Shown here: positions 6,736 through 12,855 of the stretch, piece after piece
How the letters are laid out: each line of letters opens with the position of its first letter
Numbering within the stretch: position 1 is the first letter of the stretch
Origin: an uncultured Eubacteriales bacterium
GTDB lineage: Bacteria > Bacillota > Clostridia > Christensenellales > QAND01
Direction of reading: 5' to 3'
Assembly (NCBI GenBank): GCA_900546685.1
Contig: UREB01000029.1
Coordinates: 1 to 12,855 of the forward strand
DNA length: 12,855 bases
The notes under the pieces: model-generated
What the model was told of the DNA's origin: nothing
What the model saw: the letters and a program-made list of their open reading frames with translations, nothing else
Databases searched by the model: none
Program-made: the position numbers and the translations under genes

Positions 6736-6769
6736 ATTCACAACAATTTCCTGGCGCGAATTTGTGAAT
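6736..6769. promoter_or_regulatory. Large inverted repeat between the hisH and purA promoters
   Basis: ATTCACAA (6736-6743) and TTGTGAAT (6762-6769) are perfect 8-bp arms separated by 18 bp. The dyad lies between the two divergent promoters, outside either predicted transcript, and ends 6 bp before the purA -35. That placement points to a protein-binding site, activating or repressing, rather than an RNA structure. I do not recognise the cognate regulator. Confidence 0.4.
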
Positions 6770-6775
6770 TTTCAA

Positions 6776-6804
6776 TGGAAAAAAGGTCGGTTTTAGACTA
6801 TAAT
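6776..6804 (+). promoter_or_regulatory. purA operon promoter
   Basis: TGGAAA (6776-6781, four of six matches to the -35 consensus), 17 bp, then a perfect TATAAT (6799-6804). Transcription would start near 6811 and give a leader of about 47 nt before purA. No purine riboswitch (far too short a leader) or paired PurBox is present. Confidence 0.7.
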
Positions 6805-6827
6805 ATTTCTGTTATAAACAAAACTGT

Positions 6828-6854
6828 GTTTCCGCAGTTCCTTTAGGAGGAAAC
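6828..6854 (+). promoter_or_regulatory. Possible hairpin sequestering the purA ribosome binding site
   Basis: GTTTCC (6828-6833) can pair with GGAAAC (6849-6854), which includes the end of the Shine-Dalgarno AGGAGG (6845-6850); TCC/GGA around TTTA could add inner pairing. The stem is short and interrupted, so any effect on initiation may be modest. The ribosome binding site itself is strong, seven bases before ATG 6858. Confidence 0.3.
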
Positions 6855-6857
6855 CAT

Positions 6858-8135
6858 ATGTCTGTTACAGCCATCGTTGGCATCAACTGGGGAGATGAAG
6901 GCAAGGGCCGCATGGTGGATTATTTATCCGAATCCTATGAGGTCGTTGTCCGGTATCAGGGCGGCAACAATGCCGGCCATACCGTCATCAATGAATTTGG
7001 TAAATTTGCGTTGAATCTTCTCCCTTCCGGGATTTTTCGTCCGGGTACCATTAACATTTTAGGGCCTGGCACCGTCATCGATTTGGAGCACCTTTGCGGA
7101 GAGATCGGGCGGCTCCAAAAGGCCGGCGTTTCCATTTCTCCGGAGAATTTATACATTTCCGATAAGGCCATGATCTGCATGCCTTTCCATCGTTGGCAGG
7201 ATCAAATGGAAGAGGACAGGCTGGGGGCCGCGCAATACGGCTCCACACGCCGCGGCATCTCCCCCGTATATGGGGATAAGGCCATGAAAAAGACGCTGCA
7301 GATGGGCGATTTATTTTATCCTGAATCGCTGCATGAGCATCTGTACCGCCTTGTGGATTGGAAAAACGCGTTGCTGGGCAGTGCATATCACTGCGAAGCG
7401 ATCTCCATGGAGCAGATGCAGGCCTGGCTGGATACCTACGGCAGCGTTCTAAAGCCGTATATAACGGACGTAGGCCAGGTGCTGCGCGAAGCGTTGTCCT
7501 GTGGCAAAAATGTTTTGATGGAAGCGCAACTAGGGGCGTTAAGGGATCTGGACTATGGCATTTATCCTTATACCTCCTCTTCTTCCCCGTTGGCCGGGTA
7601 TGCACCCATCGGCTGCGGGCTGCCCAGCATCAAGCTGGACAAGGTAGTCGGCGTAGTCAAGGCATATTCCTCCTGTGTGGGGGCCGGCCCGTTCGTCGGA
7701 GAATTGGACGGCGCTGAAGGGGATGCGCTGCGCGAAGCCGGCGGAGAATACGGCGCAGCCACCGGGCGCCCACGCAGGGTTGCGTATTTTGACTTGGTCG
7801 CCACAAAGCACGGCATTGAGCTGCAAGGGGCCAGCGACATCGCGTTGACAAAGATGGATGTGTTGAGCCATATGCCCAGCATCCCCGTGATTCGTGCTTA
7901 CAAGGTGGATGGCAAGGAAATAACACGCTTCCCCGCTACGCAGCTGCTAGATCGGGCTGAACCTGTGTATGAAACGCTGCCAGGCTGGCAATGTGAGATT
8001 AGCCACATCCGTAAGTTTGAAGATTTGCCCCAAGCGGCGCAGGATTATGTCCTGTATGCGGAAAGGCAGCTGGGCGTCTTTATCAAATATGTTTCCGTGG
8101 GACCGGAACGTGAACAAATCATCATCCGTGGATGA
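6858..8135 (+). CDS. purA: Adenylosuccinate synthetase (clostridial-type)
   Basis: A 425-residue GTP-dependent ligase that joins IMP and aspartate to make adenylosuccinate, the first step of the AMP branch. The P-loop-like GINWGDEGKG (8-17) contains catalytic Asp13, and VRYQGGNNAGHT contains catalytic His41. The aspartate-binding loop GAATGRPRR (299-307) and the guanine-binding TKMDVLS are present. It differs from the E. coli-type sequence at several usually fixed points: GINWGDEG for GAQWGDEG, MEAQLGALRDLDYG for FEGAQGxLLDIDHG, AYSSCVGAGPF for AYTTRVGAGPF, and Lys144 where E. coli has Arg143. From memory these are shared by a known subtype in Clostridia, so I read it as functional. It heads the purA-purC-purF-purB-pyrG cluster with its own promoter and strong ribosome binding site; purC follows after 28 nt. 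Confidence 0.95.
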   Translation: MSVTAIVGINWGDEGKGRMVDYLSESYEVVVRYQGGNNAGHTVINEFGKFALNLLPSGIFRPGTINILGPGTVIDLEHLCGEIGRLQKAGVSISPENLYISDKAMICMPFHRWQDQMEEDRLGAAQYGSTRRGISPVYGDKAMKKTLQMGDLFYPESLHEHLYRLVDWKNALLGSAYHCEAISMEQMQAWLDTYGSVLKPYITDVGQVLREALSCGKNVLMEAQLGALRDLDYGIYPYTSSSSPLAGYAPIGCGLPSIKLDKVVGVVKAYSSCVGAGPFVGELDGAEGDALREAGGEYGAATGRPRRVAYFDLVATKHGIELQGASDIALTKMDVLSHMPSIPVIRAYKVDGKEITRFPATQLLDRAEPVYETLPGWQCEISHIRKFEDLPQAAQDYVLYAERQLGVFIKYVSVGPEREQIIIRG

Positions 8136-8163
8136 ACGAAACAATTTGTGGAGGGATTATCTT

Positions 8164-8871
8164 ATGAGCGAACTTTTGTATGAAGGAAAAGCCAAACAAG
8201 TTTTTGCAACCGAAGACCCAAACGTCGTCATGGTTCATTATAAGGATGATGCGACGGCGCAAAACGGCCTGAAAAAAGGTACGATCGTCGGCAAGGGCGT
8301 AATCAACAACCGCATGAGCAACGCCATGTTTCAAATGCTGGAAGAAAAGGGCATTCCCACGCACTATGTCAAAGAGCTAAACGACCGCGATACGCTGGTA
8401 AAGCATGTGAAGATCGTGCCGTTGGAGGTCATCGTGCGCAACATTGCCGCCGGTTCCCTGGCGGAGCGCTTGGGCGTGCCAGAAGGTACCAAGATGGCTT
8501 CTACAGTATTGGAGTTTTGCTATAAAAATGATGACTTGGGCGACCCGATCGTCAATGAATACCATATCCGCGCCGTTGGACTGGCTTCTGATGAGGATGT
8601 AAAGACCATTTCAGAGATGGCGCTAAAGATCAACGAGCTTTTACAGGAGCGCTTGCAGCAGGCGCATATGATCTTGGTGGACTTTAAACTGGAATTTGGC
8701 AAGCTGCCAGACGGCACCGTGATCCTAGCGGACGAAATTTCGCCAGATACCTGCCGCCTGTGGGACGACAAAACCGGCGAAAAGCTGGATAAGGACCGTT
8801 TCCGCCGCGACCTGGGCAAGACCGAGGAAGCATACCAAGAAGTAATGCACCGTTTGGGGTTGGATAAATAA
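8164..8871 (+). CDS. purC: SAICAR synthetase (phosphoribosylaminoimidazole-succinocarboxamide synthase)
   Basis: A 235-residue ATP-dependent ligase that couples CAIR to aspartate, giving SAICAR in de novo purine synthesis. The N-terminal LLYEGKAKQVFAT (4-16) is the ATP loop of the family. VPLEVIVRNIAAGS (85-98) is signature 1, and VDFKLEFGKLPDG with LADEISPDTCRLWD (188-201) is signature 2. Length is normal for the bacterial monodomain enzyme. The reading frame stays open upstream into purA, but ATG 8164 is chosen because the protein family starts here and GGAGGG (8150-8155) lies eight bases before it. It lies 28 nt after purA and one base before purF. Its product is the substrate of PurB, encoded two genes on. 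Confidence 0.97.
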   Translation: MSELLYEGKAKQVFATEDPNVVMVHYKDDATAQNGLKKGTIVGKGVINNRMSNAMFQMLEEKGIPTHYVKELNDRDTLVKHVKIVPLEVIVRNIAAGSLAERLGVPEGTKMASTVLEFCYKNDDLGDPIVNEYHIRAVGLASDEDVKTISEMALKINELLQERLQQAHMILVDFKLEFGKLPDGTVILADEISPDTCRLWDDKTGEKLDKDRFRRDLGKTEEAYQEVMHRLGLDK

Positions 8872-8872
8872 C

Positions 8873-10294
8873 ATGGATCAGCTACGTGAAGAATGCGGCG
8901 TTTTCGGCGTCTACAACCAATCTGAAATGGACAGCGCGCATATGGGCTATTTTGCTCTTCAGGCTTTACAGCATCGCGGCCAGGACGGCTGTGGCATGGC
9001 AGCCTCCAACGGCGGCCCTGCACAGCTGATTAAAAACATCGGTCTTGTGACGGATGTTTTCCAGCATGATGGCTTGGGGCCGCTGATGGGCAAAAAACTG
9101 CTCATTGGCCATGTGCGCTATGCTACCAGCGGCGCCACCAACGTATTGAATACCCAGCCCCTGCTGATGAAATTCCAGGGAGGGTTCTTAGCGCTGGCGC
9201 ATAACGGCCACTTGGTCAACGCCCCTGCCCTGAGCCGATATCTCAGGGAGGACGGCGTTCTGTTTCAAACAGACATGGATACCGAGTTGATCGCCCATCT
9301 GATTTCCCGTTCCCGCGCCAAATCCATGCCGGATCGCATCAAGGAAATGATGGAATGCGTTTACGGCTCCTATGCGCTGGTGCTGATGACGCGGACGCAC
9401 GTTTATGGCGTGCGTGATCCTTGGGGGATTCGCCCGTTGTGCATCGGCAAATTGGGCGATACCTATATGGTGGCTTCGGAATCCTGTGCTTTTGATGTTT
9501 TGGGGGCTGAATTTGTCCGCGATGTGGAGCCGGGCGAAATTATCTCCATTGGCAAAGAAGGCATTCAAAGCTACCGTACCCCTGTGCGCGAAAACCACGG
9601 AACATGTTTGTTTGAATATGTCTACTTTGCCCGGCCGGACAGCGTGATTGACGGCATTCCGGTATACCAAGCACGCCGCCGGGCCGGCCAGATGCTGGCC
9701 AGCGTGCAGCAGGTGGATGCGGACATTGTCGCCGGCGTGCCGGACAGCGCCATCGCGGCCGCGCAGGGTTACGCGGAGGCCAGCGGCATTCCCTATGGCG
9801 ATGTTTTGGTAAAAAACCGTTACATCGGCCGTACCTTTATCACGCCCAAACAGCAGGCACGCGAATTGGCTGTACGCTTAAAACTCAGCGTTTTGAAAAA
9901 ACAGGTGGCCGGCAAGCGAGTCTTGCTGGTAGACGACTCTATCGTGCGCGGTACCAACAGCATCATCATTGCGCGTATGCTACGGGATGCCGGGGCCAAG
10001 GAAGTGCATATGCGCATCTCTTCCCCGCCGGTAAAATTTCCCTGTTTATTTGGCATCAATACACCGACGAGCAAGCATTTAATCGGCGCTCAACAATCGG
10101 TAGAGGATCTGCGCAAGAGCCTTGGGCTGGATTCCCTCGCCTATCTGGATCTGCCGCTTTTGGAGCAAGCTGTCAGCGATTATAACCAAGGGTACTGCAC
10201 TGCCTGCTTTGACGGCAACTATCCGATGGATATCCATAAATGTAAGAACTGTGTTTCCATACTCAAAAAAATTAAAAAGGAGCGCCAAAGATGA
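8873..10294 (+). CDS. purF: Amidophosphoribosyltransferase (glutamine PRPP amidotransferase)
   Basis: A 473-residue enzyme that converts PRPP and glutamine to phosphoribosylamine, the committed step of purine synthesis. It is an N-terminal class II (Ntn) glutaminase joined to a type I phosphoribosyltransferase domain. The nucleophile is Cys8, exposed after removal of a seven-residue propeptide MDQLREE. HGLG-type glutaminase elements include HVRYATSG and LAHNGHLVN; the PRPP loop is VLLVDDSIVRGTNS (350-363). Cys245, Cys391, Cys442 and Cys445 match the four ligands of the [4Fe-4S] cluster of the Bacillus-type enzyme, so this is the oxygen-sensitive class. Only one base separates it from the purC stop and no good ribosome binding site is visible (GGGG lies 13 bases upstream), so translation probably depends on coupling. 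Its stop overlaps the purB start. Confidence 0.97.
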   Translation: MDQLREECGVFGVYNQSEMDSAHMGYFALQALQHRGQDGCGMAASNGGPAQLIKNIGLVTDVFQHDGLGPLMGKKLLIGHVRYATSGATNVLNTQPLLMKFQGGFLALAHNGHLVNAPALSRYLREDGVLFQTDMDTELIAHLISRSRAKSMPDRIKEMMECVYGSYALVLMTRTHVYGVRDPWGIRPLCIGKLGDTYMVASESCAFDVLGAEFVRDVEPGEIISIGKEGIQSYRTPVRENHGTCLFEYVYFARPDSVIDGIPVYQARRRAGQMLASVQQVDADIVAGVPDSAIAAAQGYAEASGIPYGDVLVKNRYIGRTFITPKQQARELAVRLKLSVLKKQVAGKRVLLVDDSIVRGTNSIIIARMLRDAGAKEVHMRISSPPVKFPCLFGINTPTSKHLIGAQQSVEDLRKSLGLDSLAYLDLPLLEQAVSDYNQGYCTACFDGNYPMDIHKCKNCVSILKKIKKERQR

Positions 10295-11715
10295 ATGACA
10301 CATATCAAAGCCCATTCAATGCGCGGTATGCCAGCGCAGAAATGAGCCGTCTCTTCTCCCCGGATATGCGGTATACCACTTGGCGCAAGCTGTGGGTCGC
10401 TTTGGCGGAGTCTGAAATGGAGCTAGGGCTACCCATTACGCAGGCACAGGTGGATGCGCTGAAAGCGCACATTGAGCCCATCGATTATGAAGTGGTAGCC
10501 GCCAAAGAAAAGGAGATTCGCCATGACGTGATGGCACATGTCTATGCCTATGGGCAGGATGCGCCGGAAGCCAAAGGCATCATCCATCTGGGCGCTACCA
10601 GCTGTTATGTAACGGACAATGCGGATCTTATCATCTATCGTGAAGCGCTGCGCCTGGTACGCGGCAAGCTTTTGGCTGTGGTGGAGCGCCTAAGCCGCTT
10701 TGCCCTGGCCTACCAGGACATGCCGCAGCTGGGCTATACGCATTTACAGCCCGCTCAGCTGGTCACCGTCGGCAAGCGCGCCACGCTATGGATCCAAGAG
10801 CTGATGATGGACCTGGACGAGCTAGACTGTTGCCTGGCCAGCTTTAAGCTGCTTGGCTGCAAAGGAACAACGGGCACACAGGCCAGCTTTATGGATTTAT
10901 TTGAAAACGATGAGGAGAAATGTAAACAGCTGGATGCTAAGATTTGTCAGAAGATGGGCTTTGAATCCTCCTTCCCTGTATCCGGGCAGACCTATCCACG
11001 TAAGTTTGATAGCCGTATTTTAAGCACGCTGTCCTCCATTGCGCAGTCCGCCAGCAAATTTGCCAACGACCTTCGCCTGCTTCAGCATATGCGGGAGGTA
11101 GAAGAACCCTTTGAAAAAAGCCAGGTTGGCTCTTCAGCGATGGCGTATAAGCGCAACCCCATGCGCAGCGAACGCATCTGTTCGATGGCCCGCCATGTGA
11201 TTGCCCTGGCGATGGATCCGCCCATGACGGCATCTGTGCAGTGGATGGAGCGGACGCTGGATGATTCGGCCAACCGCCGCATCTGTATGCCGGAGGCGTT
11301 TTTGTCCATCGATGCCGTATTGGAATTGTACGCCAACATCGCAGATGGAATGGTGGTGTATCCTCAGATGATCCAGCGCCATGTAGAGGAGCAGCTTCCC
11401 TTTATGGCTACGGAAAATATTTTGATGGAGGCTGTCAAGCATGGCGGCGACCGCCAAGAGCTGCATGAAAAGCTGCGTGTACATTCGCAGGCGGCAGCCG
11501 CGGTGGTAAAGGGCGAAGGCAAGCCAAACGATCTGTTAGAGCGCATTGCCGCAGACCCTGCGTTTGGCCTTACATTGTCTCAGCTGCAAGAGGTCATGGA
11601 TGCTCGCCTGTATATTGGGCGCTGCCCCAACCAGGTCGTGGAATTTATTCAGGAACAGGTACTGCCGCGCTTGTCCGGTGCGGCCCAAGGCCCAATCGGG
11701 CAGATTCGTGTATAA
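10291..11715 (+). CDS. purB: Adenylosuccinate lyase, animal-like subtype
   Basis: A 474-residue fumarase/aspartase-superfamily lyase. It removes fumarate from SAICAR (to AICAR) and from adenylosuccinate (to AMP), so it serves both PurC and PurA. Catalytic elements: HDVMAHVYAYG, GATSCYVTDNADL, GYTHLQPAQ (His151) and the flexible loop GSSAMAYKRNPMRSER (280-295), whose serines 281-282 include the general base. The blocks MRSERICSMARH, QWMERTLDDSANRRI and QLPFMATENILM are close to the human enzyme as I remember it, and unlike the shorter B. subtilis type. ATG 10291 overlaps the purF stop by four bases, with AAGGAG eight bases upstream. pyrG follows after 21 nt. Confidence 0.96.
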   Translation: MNDTYQSPFNARYASAEMSRLFSPDMRYTTWRKLWVALAESEMELGLPITQAQVDALKAHIEPIDYEVVAAKEKEIRHDVMAHVYAYGQDAPEAKGIIHLGATSCYVTDNADLIIYREALRLVRGKLLAVVERLSRFALAYQDMPQLGYTHLQPAQLVTVGKRATLWIQELMMDLDELDCCLASFKLLGCKGTTGTQASFMDLFENDEEKCKQLDAKICQKMGFESSFPVSGQTYPRKFDSRILSTLSSIAQSASKFANDLRLLQHMREVEEPFEKSQVGSSAMAYKRNPMRSERICSMARHVIALAMDPPMTASVQWMERTLDDSANRRICMPEAFLSIDAVLELYANIADGMVVYPQMIQRHVEEQLPFMATENILMEAVKHGGDRQELHEKLRVHSQAAAAVVKGEGKPNDLLERIAADPAFGLTLSQLQEVMDARLYIGRCPNQVVEFIQEQVLPRLSGAAQGPIGQIRV

Positions 11716-11736
11716 AGAGTGGGGAGTAGAAATAAA

Positions 11737-12855
11737 ATGAAGATCGTATTTATTACCGGCGGCGTTATGTCTTCTCTGGGGAAAGGCGTTACTTCCGCCT
11801 CTCTTGGTATGTTGTTAAAAAGCCGTGGCTATCGTGTCACGATGATGAAGTTTGACCCTTATCTGAATGTGGACCCCGGTACGATGAACCCTTTCCAGCA
11901 TGGGGAGGTTTTTGTAACAGACAACGGCGGCGAAACGGATCTGGATCTTGGCCATTATGAGCGTTTTATTGACAGCAGCCTATCCAAGCGTAGCAGTATA
12001 ACCTCTGGAAAGCTGTATTCCAGTTTGATTGAGCGTGAGCGGCGCGGCGATTTCAACGGGGGTACCGTACAGGTGGTGCCTCATTTGACAAACGCCATCA
12101 AGCAGGCCATCAAGGATGTGGCAACCAAGGACAATGCCGATGTAACGCTGGTAGAGGTTGGCGGCACGGTAGGCGATATTGAAAGCCTTCCGTTCATCGA
12201 GGCCATCAGCCAATTTCGTATGGAGGCCGGCCCCACCAATACGCTGAGTATCCATTTGACCTATATCCCTTACCTGGAATCTGTAGGCGAGCTAAAAACA
12301 AAACCTACGCAACATAGCGTACGCGAGCTTTGTTCTTTGGGCATCCAGCCGGATATCCTGGTTTGCCGGACCGAGCATGAGCTGAGTGCGGAAATCAAAA
12401 ATAAGATTTCCTATCTATGCAATATCACGCCGGGCTGCGTAATCGAAAATAACGACGTCAAAACCATTTACGAGGTTCCCTTGATGCTAGAGCGTGAGGG
12501 GCTTTGCGTCAAGGCTCTGGAAAAATTAGGGCTGCCAGACCGTGCGCATGACCTATCCGATTGGCGCGATATGGTACAACACATCATTTCTCCCAAGCGC
12601 GAGGTCAATGTGGCGTTGGTTGGAAAATATATCAAGCTCCACGACGCTTACCTGAGCGTGGTAGAATCCTTAATCCATGCGGGCGCTTATCATGATGCAA
12701 GGGTAAATATCCATTGGGTAGAATCCGAAGAAATCACCCCTGAAACGGTTGATCAGCTGCTTGATCCCGTGGATGCTGTCCTTATTCCAGGCGGTTTTGG
12801 GCAGCGCGGCACAGAGGGAAAAATTTTGGCTGTGCAGTATGCACGTACGCATAAA
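11737..12855 (+). CDS. pyrG: CTP synthase (3' end beyond window)
   Basis: The first 373 codons of an enzyme normally about 535 residues long; it runs off the window still open. It aminates UTP to CTP using ATP and glutamine-derived ammonia. The amidoligase domain is recognised by FITGGVMSSLGKGVTSASLG (5-24, P-loop), KFDPYLNVDPGTMNPFQHGE, GGETDLDLGHYERF, RRGDFNGGTVQVVPHLTN and LVEVGGTVGDIES. The glutaminase domain begins near NVALVGKYIKLHDAY and includes the oxyanion-strand PGGFGQRG; the window stops just before the expected catalytic Cys. The start ATG 11737 has GGGGAG ten bases upstream. It is the last visible member of the purA-led cluster, linking pyrimidine nucleotide synthesis to the purine genes. 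Confidence 0.96.
   Translation, partial: MKIVFITGGVMSSLGKGVTSASLGMLLKSRGYRVTMMKFDPYLNVDPGTMNPFQHGEVFVTDNGGETDLDLGHYERFIDSSLSKRSSITSGKLYSSLIERERRGDFNGGTVQVVPHLTNAIKQAIKDVATKDNADVTLVEVGGTVGDIESLPFIEAISQFRMEAGPTNTLSIHLTYIPYLESVGELKTKPTQHSVRELCSLGIQPDILVCRTEHELSAEIKNKISYLCNITPGCVIENNDVKTIYEVPLMLEREGLCVKALEKLGLPDRAHDLSDWRDMVQHIISPKREVNVALVGKYIKLHDAYLSVVESLIHAGAYHDARVNIHWVESEEITPETVDQLLDPVDAVLIPGGFGQRGTEGKILAVQYARTHK

Noticed and set aside
6736..6769. Rex operator between hisH and purA
   Set aside because: Rex sites read TTGTGAA then TTCACAA with a short gap; here the halves are in the opposite order and 18 bp apart.
6805..6857. Purine or PRPP riboswitch ahead of purA
   Set aside because: The predicted leader is under 50 nt, and I see no conserved aptamer core or terminator.
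7969..8163. In-frame N-terminal extension of purC inside the end of purA
   Set aside because: The family begins at MSELLYEGKAK, and a good ribosome binding site precedes ATG 8164; the extension is merely purA sequence in another frame.
1..12855. CRISPR array, insertion sequence, prophage genes, tRNA or rRNA, defence system
   Set aside because: No spaced repeats, transposase or integrase motifs, terminal repeats, tRNA-like TTC-loop motifs or defence-protein signatures were seen; almost all sequence is accounted for by core metabolic genes.

Overview
The window looks like chromosomal housekeeping DNA from an anaerobic, gut-type Clostridia (Bacillota). The support is: strong AAGGAGG-type ribosome binding sites; GTG and TTG starts alongside ATG; a GatCAB amidotransferase operon; a PurA of the clostridial subtype; an animal-like PurB; and a C_GCAxxG_C_C redox-protein remnant. 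I see no phage, transposon, CRISPR, tRNA or rRNA. No wholly new system is evident. The points most worth following are regulatory DNA and one broken gene.

Layout. At 1-387 is the 3' part of a C_GCAxxG_C_C gene interrupted by an in-frame amber codon, followed 23 nt later by a hemolysin III/TrhA membrane protein (411-1085). A GNAT acetyltransferase (1136-1588, minus) converges on TrhA over a shared hairpin terminator. The 316-nt gap 1589-1904 holds divergent promoters for the GNAT gene and for gatC-gatA-gatB (1905-5088, plus), the tRNA-dependent amidotransferase. gatB ends in a second strong hairpin and faces an AT-rich spacer, then the convergent pair hisH-hisF (6647-5260, minus), imidazole glycerol phosphate synthase.

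The gap 6648-6857 is a divergent control region. The hisH promoter carries an almost perfect 18-bp palindrome inside its spacer. A second dyad (8-bp arms, 18-bp spacing) lies between the two promoters. The purA promoter follows. From there purA-purC-purF-purB-pyrG (6858 to beyond 12855) run as a tight plus-strand nucleotide operon. pyrG is cut by the window end.

How the genes fit. PurF commits PRPP to purines. PurC and PurA each attach aspartate to a nucleotide, and PurB removes fumarate from both products. HisHF makes imidazole glycerol phosphate and releases AICAR, which is also the product of PurB acting on SAICAR. PyrG makes CTP. GatA, HisH, PurF and PyrG are four glutamine-hydrolysing enzymes of three different folds, so the stretch is a glutamine-nitrogen and nucleotide neighbourhood. 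The other purine and histidine genes are not in view.
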